This document shows positions 6,346 to 9,849 of a stretch of 9,849 bases of DNA, in pieces. Position 1 is the stretch's first letter. The number at the start of each line of letters is the position of its first letter. A program made the position numbers and the translations under genes. The notes below the pieces were generated by a model. It was not told the DNA's origin, ran no database searches, and worked only from the letters and a program-made list of their open reading frames with translations. The DNA is from Oscillospiraceae bacterium (lineage in GTDB: Bacteria > Bacillota > Clostridia > Oscillospirales > Oscillospiraceae). Where the stretch lies: NCBI GenBank assembly GCA_017405545.1, contig JAFRAF010000074.1, positions 1 to 9,849 of the forward strand. Reading direction: 5' to 3'.

Positions 6346-6379
6346 AAACAGCGGCGGGAAATATATCCCGCCGCTGTTT
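6346..6379. terminator. Strong hairpin, probable bidirectional terminator
   Basis: A perfect 14-bp stem (6346-6359 with 6366-6379), core CAGCGGCGGGA/TCCCGCCGCTG, closes the 6-nt loop AATATA. Runs of three to four T flank it on each strand, so it could stop the - strand methyltransferase operon or a transcript from the left. The short T-runs make it less than ideal. Confidence 0.65.
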
Positions 6380-6401
6380 ATAGCAGTAAACACAATAGAA
6401 T

Positions 6402-6435
6402 CAGAGAGGGAAGTGTTAAAACACCTCCCGCTCTG
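6402..6435. other. Imperfect hairpin downstream of the - strand operon
   Basis: CAGAG, GGGA and GTGT on the left pair with ACAC, TCCC and CTCTG on the right (11-13 pairs with two internal mismatches). The small loop is at 6417-6420. It lies about 50 bases past the stop of the RACo-like gene and before the 14-bp hairpin. No T-run follows on either strand. It may protect the operon's 3' end or form a tandem structure with the next hairpin. Confidence 0.45.
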
Positions 6436-6483
6436 TTGCATTTAATGATTGTTGCTCACTTATGCTTTGGCCTGTCATATGGC

Positions 6484-8040
6484 TCAGGCATCAAAGCTCA
6501 TGCAGTTTATGAATTCCTGCTGGTATTCCGGCAACTCTATAAGCTCCAGATAATCCACATTGCCCGCTATACGCGCGCATATCTCCCGCTCACCGCGGCC
6601 AACCAGACAGAGATAGGCACCGGAAAGGGAAGTATTGCCAGCGTAGATTATCTTATCCACATCAACCTTGGGAAGCAGGCCGCAATCCAGCAGATCCACA
6701 GCCTTCAGATGCGCGCCGAACTGACCGGCCACAATAACGCGGTCCAGATCCTCCGGCTTAACATTTGCAGCTTTCAGCAAACTGCGTATACCTGACAGAA
6801 TCGCGCCCTTGGCAAGCTGTACCTGACGGACGTCCTGCTGTGTGAGTACCAGTCCTCCGCCCAGGGGCAGACGCCGCTTGCTGTCGACGACCTCGATGGG
6901 AGCTGTCTTCTTTAAGCGTCCGTTCTTGTCCATCAATCCCTTGCGGTTCAGCTCGGCAACTGCGGCCAGAAGGCCGCTTCCGCAGAGCCCGATGGGATCA
7001 GTACCGCCTATGGTCGAATAGTTGACCTGTCCGTCGTCTATGCTCATGTCCTCTATAGCGCCGTCCTTGGCGATACTTCCGCAACTTATATTCATGCCTT
7101 CCAGCGCGGGGCCCGTGGCACAGGAACAACCAACGAGATGGCCGTTATTGGCCAGAATAATCTCACCGTTTGTACCTATGTCAATGAACAGCGCGCAGTC
7201 AGTGCTCTCATAGAGTCTGCAAGCGAGCACACCGGCAATGATGTCACCTCCGATAAAAGCGGATACAGAGGGCACACAGAAAATGGGACAGTCCTTTGCA
7301 TCCAAGCCCAGATCGGAGCCCTTAAGCTCCAGTGGGCCAGAGAATGCCATCTTATAGGGCGCAGTCCCGAGACATATCGGGTCATATGCCGCAAGCAGGT
7401 GGATCATCGTCGTGTTGCCGGCGATGACTATCTGGCACAAGTCATCTGCTGTCAGCCCGTGCTTTTCCAGCAGGGTGCTCATAAGCTCGCGTATGTTGCC
7501 CACTATGGCATCCTGCATCACTTCAAGGCCGCGCTCCTCCTGATCTGCGTAGCTGATACGGGACATGACATCCTGGCCGAAGGCCGCCTGTGAATTCAGG
7601 CAGCTCGCGTGACCTATAACTCTCCCGTCGCGCAAATCCACCAGGCCGGCCGCAACCGTAGTACTGCCTATATCTATCATCAGGCCGTAACCGTCGGTCC
7701 CGGCAAGCTCAAATTCCGGCAGGTATCCGTCGACCTTTATCTCTGCGGTCTTCTCTTCAACGGGCACGCTCAACTCCAGCGCTGACGGTCCTACATCATG
7801 CATGCAGGCCAGACGCCATCCGTCCGCCAGCTCTTTCTCGCTGAAAAACTGCTGTTCACCGGGCAGGGCCGACATGTCGCCGGACACCACACGGAGACGG
7901 CATTTGCCGCATCTGCCGCGGCCGCCGCATGGCGCGGTGATAAGTCCGGCGCCAGCCAGGACAGAATACAGATTCTCTCCCGGTTCAGCCGTAAGCTTCT
8001 GTGCTTTATAACCCAAGCGTGCGATTTTTAGCTCTGTCAT
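6484..8040 (-). CDS. RACo-type reductive activator of corrinoid proteins (2Fe-2S + ASKHA/DUF4445)
   Basis: Proteins of this type use ATP and a low-potential electron to re-reduce inactive Co(II) corrinoid proteins to the methyl-accepting Co(I) state. I start at ATG 8040-8038, preceded by AAGGAAGA; an upstream in-frame TTG at 8064 lacks a site. The 518-residue product opens with a plant-type 2Fe-2S ferredoxin domain with ligands Cys38, Cys44, Cys47 and Cys79. The ASKHA ATPase core (DUF4445) follows a linker: DIGSTT (123-128), AGNTTM (207-212), DIGTNGE (287-293), GLCGSG (about 351-356) and AGQFG (438-442). There is no C-terminal 4Fe-4S ferredoxin, so it resembles RACo more than archaeal RamA. 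It is the last gene of the operon, 36 bases after an MtaA-like gene. Its corrinoid-protein partner is not in the window. Confidence 0.9.
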   Translation of the reverse strand: MTELKIARLGYKAQKLTAEPGENLYSVLAGAGLITAPCGGRGRCGKCRLRVVSGDMSALPGEQQFFSEKELADGWRLACMHDVGPSALELSVPVEEKTAEIKVDGYLPEFELAGTDGYGLMIDIGSTTVAAGLVDLRDGRVIGHASCLNSQAAFGQDVMSRISYADQEERGLEVMQDAIVGNIRELMSTLLEKHGLTADDLCQIVIAGNTTMIHLLAAYDPICLGTAPYKMAFSGPLELKGSDLGLDAKDCPIFCVPSVSAFIGGDIIAGVLACRLYESTDCALFIDIGTNGEIILANNGHLVGCSCATGPALEGMNISCGSIAKDGAIEDMSIDDGQVNYSTIGGTDPIGLCGSGLLAAVAELNRKGLMDKNGRLKKTAPIEVVDSKRRLPLGGGLVLTQQDVRQVQLAKGAILSGIRSLLKAANVKPEDLDRVIVAGQFGAHLKAVDLLDCGLLPKVDVDKIIYAGNTSLSGAYLCLVGRGEREICARIAGNVDYLELIELPEYQQEFINCMSFDA

Positions 8041-8076
8041 AGTTTCTTCCTTGTTATTTGTCAATTCTCGGTTTGC

Positions 8077-9111
8077 TTACATATTATAGTCGCGGGAACG
8101 TGACACGCCCTTTGCCGCCATAACCATGGCCTGAACGTTCTCAAGCGGGGTAGTGGAGGGGATGCCGCAGGCAGGCGCCAGGATGTCAATACCCGTTTTG
8201 ATGGCGTTATTTGACAGGCGTTCTACACGCTCGGGAGGCGCGGTGCCGATGGCATGTGTGCTGACATTGCCCATCACCGCTTTTCCCTCCAGATAGGGCT
8301 TGATGCTGCTCACAGCGATCTTTGACTCAAAGCTGAAGACATCGCAGTGCAGGTCGGGCAGCGCCTCGTACACGGGGGCCATGTTGCCGCAGATATGTAC
8401 AATCTTACGCGTACCCTCTATTTTGTCAAGCACCATGTTGATATACTGTACCGAGAAATCCTTGAACCAGCGCATACCGAGTATCTCACCGGTACCGGAG
8501 GGCTCGGAGAGGCATATCAAATCAGCTCCGGCGTCAACCATTCTCTGGCCGAACTCAGCCAGCTCGCCGGAAATATGACGCATCAATCCATGCACATCGT
8601 CGGGATGTCTGCGGATCTCTTTAAGTAATATGGCCATCTCGATCATGGTACCTGCCACGCTGAAGGGCCCTGTCAGATTGCCGATAATGGGGTAATCGTC
8701 AGCTTTTGACTTGATAATCTTTATCGCGTCGATGGTGGCCTTTATACGGCCCTTGTTGAAGTCAATATGCGGCAGTGTGGCCCACTGGCTTATATCCGTC
8801 ATGGGGGACTCCACCACGTGAGGCTCGGTCAGCTTATCGCCGATGTATACGACTGCGCCAAGGGCCTCGGCTTCCACGGTCATGTCAAAGGGCACGCCGT
8901 AGTTCTCAAAGCCCCGGCCGCCGCCGAGGGCCATGGCCAGCTTTGCCATCTGCTCGGCGTCGCTGTGGGCCTCCGGCCAATAGTAGCCGCTGGCGTCCAT
9001 CGCATCAACACATACCATGTTCTTCATACCGCCCGGGCATATGCAGGGCGGGCGATCAACGCTCTGACCTGAGGCAGCCGCCAGCAGTCTTTCTTTATTA
9101 GTCATGCTCAT
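8077..9111 (-). CDS. MtaA-type methylcobamide methyltransferase (uroporphyrinogen decarboxylase fold)
   Basis: The complete 344-residue protein belongs to the uroporphyrinogen decarboxylase superfamily. It carries the methyltransferase zinc site of MtaA/MtbA/CmuA-like enzymes: His239 and Cys241 in VHICGN and Cys314 in APACGIPSTTP. These argue against a true HemE. The N-terminus (MTNKERLLAAASGQSVDRPP) and VEAEALGA, LTGPFSVAG and DAGADLICLSEPSG fit the TIM-barrel family. Such enzymes move a methyl group between a methyl-corrinoid protein and a thiol or pterin acceptor; acceptor and substrate cannot be read here. The start (9111) has GGAGGA 9 bases upstream and overlaps the preceding stop by one base (TAATG), so translation is coupled. 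The RACo-like neighbour supports a corrinoid role. Confidence 0.88.
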   Translation of the reverse strand: MSMTNKERLLAAASGQSVDRPPCICPGGMKNMVCVDAMDASGYYWPEAHSDAEQMAKLAMALGGGRGFENYGVPFDMTVEAEALGAVVYIGDKLTEPHVVESPMTDISQWATLPHIDFNKGRIKATIDAIKIIKSKADDYPIIGNLTGPFSVAGTMIEMAILLKEIRRHPDDVHGLMRHISGELAEFGQRMVDAGADLICLSEPSGTGEILGMRWFKDFSVQYINMVLDKIEGTRKIVHICGNMAPVYEALPDLHCDVFSFESKIAVSSIKPYLEGKAVMGNVSTHAIGTAPPERVERLSNNAIKTGIDILAPACGIPSTTPLENVQAMVMAAKGVSRSRDYNM

Positions 9112-9848
9112 TATGCTATTTCCTCCGCCGGAGGTTTTCCGTCCAGGTCTATCTCAAACAGGATACCGCGGCTCTTTGGTGTTGCTGATTTGGTACAGTA
9201 TCTTCCGTAGATACCGTCACTTGCTTTTTTGCAGAAACCGAACTCCGGATCCTCGGGGAGGCTGTATTCCGGATAGTCCTTGGCAATACCCAGTTCTGAC
9301 ATGGTCAGCCAAACCTTCGGGCACACCGAAAGGGCGGCGCGGTCACCGATCCGCTTACGCATTTTGACAATAAGGGGGGCCACAAAGTCCCGAGTAAGCT
9401 GCTCGGCATATTTCGGCCCGGCGATATCTGCGCCAGCCATGGGATCGGCATAAGCGATGCAATCCGCACCTGCCTCGACCGCCGCGTCTGCCCATGCGAG
9501 AAGATTGCGCTCGGTTGCGGCGTAGAAGGCCTCCAAAGCCGGTCCCTTTTTACGCAGGAGCTTGAAAACCTGTGAGGCATCCAGGAGGCAGTTCAAAATT
9601 CCAAGGGGGCCTGTAATGGTAAACACCACATAGTGCCCGTCCTTTTTCAGCAGTCTGCACGCCTCAAGTGACGAGGCGAAACGCCCACTGTTCAGATCCC
9701 AGTCTTTTAAACCTGACAGCTCGTCGATGCTCTTGAGTATAAGCTCCGAGGCCCTTGCGCCGTTTCCGTCTGTCAGGGTGATTTTGGCGCCGTAGCCCTC
9801 AGCCTCTGTGGTGTGACAGAAGGGCATGAAAGCATACTGGGCCTTGTT
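9111..9848 (-). CDS. Divergent MtaA/uroporphyrinogen-decarboxylase-family protein (5' end beyond the window)
   Basis: The frame is open to the right edge. 245 residues are visible and an estimated 70-75 are missing by alignment with the downstream paralogue. YAFMPFCHTTEAEGYGAKI corresponds to YGVPFDMTVEAEALGA there. TITGPLGILNCLLDASQVFKLLRKKG and DAAVEAGADCIAYADPMAGADIAGP also match the superfamily. It differs where zinc binding is expected: the His-x-Cys motif is replaced by SVCPK, and the C-terminal section with the last Cys ligand is absent. Instead there is a different tail with Cys in FGFCKKA and GRYCTKS, ending about 25-30 residues earlier. It may use another ligand set or have a different activity. 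Its TAA overlaps the ATG of the next gene by one base. It is first in the visible operon; promoter and possible corrinoid-protein gene lie outside. Confidence 0.82.
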   Translation of the reverse strand, partial: NKAQYAFMPFCHTTEAEGYGAKITLTDGNGARASELILKSIDELSGLKDWDLNSGRFASSLEACRLLKKDGHYVVFTITGPLGILNCLLDASQVFKLLRKKGPALEAFYAATERNLLAWADAAVEAGADCIAYADPMAGADIAGPKYAEQLTRDFVAPLIVKMRKRIGDRAALSVCPKVWLTMSELGIAKDYPEYSLPEDPEFGFCKKASDGIYGRYCTKSATPKSRGILFEIDLDGKPPAEEIA

Positions 9849-9849
9849 G

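Noticed and set aside
6436..6795. + strand frame of 119 codons, and others at 7138-7593, 8300-8628 and 8767-9101
   Set aside because: These are antisense to the RACo and MtaA genes, whose domain motifs are clear. They have no start signals.
8041..8064. N-terminal extension of the RACo-like protein from TTG 8064
   Set aside because: ATG 8040 has an AAGGAAGA site just upstream. The extra eight residues precede the normal start of the ferredoxin domain and overlap that site.
8077..9111. Annotation as HemE, the heme-pathway uroporphyrinogen decarboxylase
   Set aside because: The fold is shared, but His239-x-Cys241...Cys314 and the RACo-gene context indicate a corrinoid methyltransferase.

Overview
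The window reads as chromosomal DNA of a Gram-positive, probably endospore-forming member of the Clostridia, with moderate G+C. The evidence is a YerB/DUF3048-family lipoprotein, a SigH-like sigma factor, a double zinc-ribbon protein of a type common in Clostridia, sigma-A style promoters, strong GGAGG ribosome binding sites, and a RACo-type corrinoid activator with MtaA-type methyltransferases as found in anaerobes with corrinoid-based methyl metabolism. Genus or species cannot be told from sequence reading alone.

Layout. (1) About 1-640 is a compact string of very small + strand genes: the end of an unidentified gene, a 64-aa acidic protein, a 57-aa putative zinc-binding protein and a 26-aa ORF. 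Two junctions are ATGA start/stop overlaps, and a hairpin terminator lies between the two middle genes. It looks like the edge of a phage-like or other accessory element. (2) 647-1900 is a DUF3048 lipoprotein gene with its own sigma-A promoter, ending at a strong bidirectional terminator shared with a convergent - strand gene. (3) 1911-2777 is that - strand gene, a conserved clostridial-type protein of unknown function with a tentative mother-cell (SigE/SigK-like) promoter. (4) 2813-5065 is the ruvC-ruvA-ruvB Holliday-junction operon, transcribed divergently from a sigma-A promoter with an extended -10. (5) 5105-6187 holds a SigH-like sigma factor with a near-consensus promoter, then the double zinc-ribbon gene and a strong terminator. 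(6) 6188-6483 is intergenic, with a 14-bp hairpin, an imperfect hairpin and a possible small transcript. (7) 6484-9849 is a - strand operon: an incomplete MtaA/uroporphyrinogen-decarboxylase-fold gene running in from the right edge, a complete MtaA-type methyltransferase with the His-x-Cys...Cys zinc site, and a RACo-type ATP-dependent corrinoid reductive activator.

How the genes work together. RuvA and RuvB form the branch-migration motor and RuvC the resolvase for recombination intermediates. In the right-hand operon the MtaA-like enzymes would move methyl groups to or from a methyl-corrinoid, and the RACo-like protein would re-reduce corrinoid proteins inactivated as Co(II). The cognate corrinoid protein and the substrate-specific methyltransferase are not in this window; they probably lie beyond the right edge. 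The most unusual coding feature is the partial methyltransferase paralogue, which lacks the canonical zinc-ligand pattern and has a different C-terminus. No CRISPR array, tRNA, rRNA, transposase or integrase was seen.
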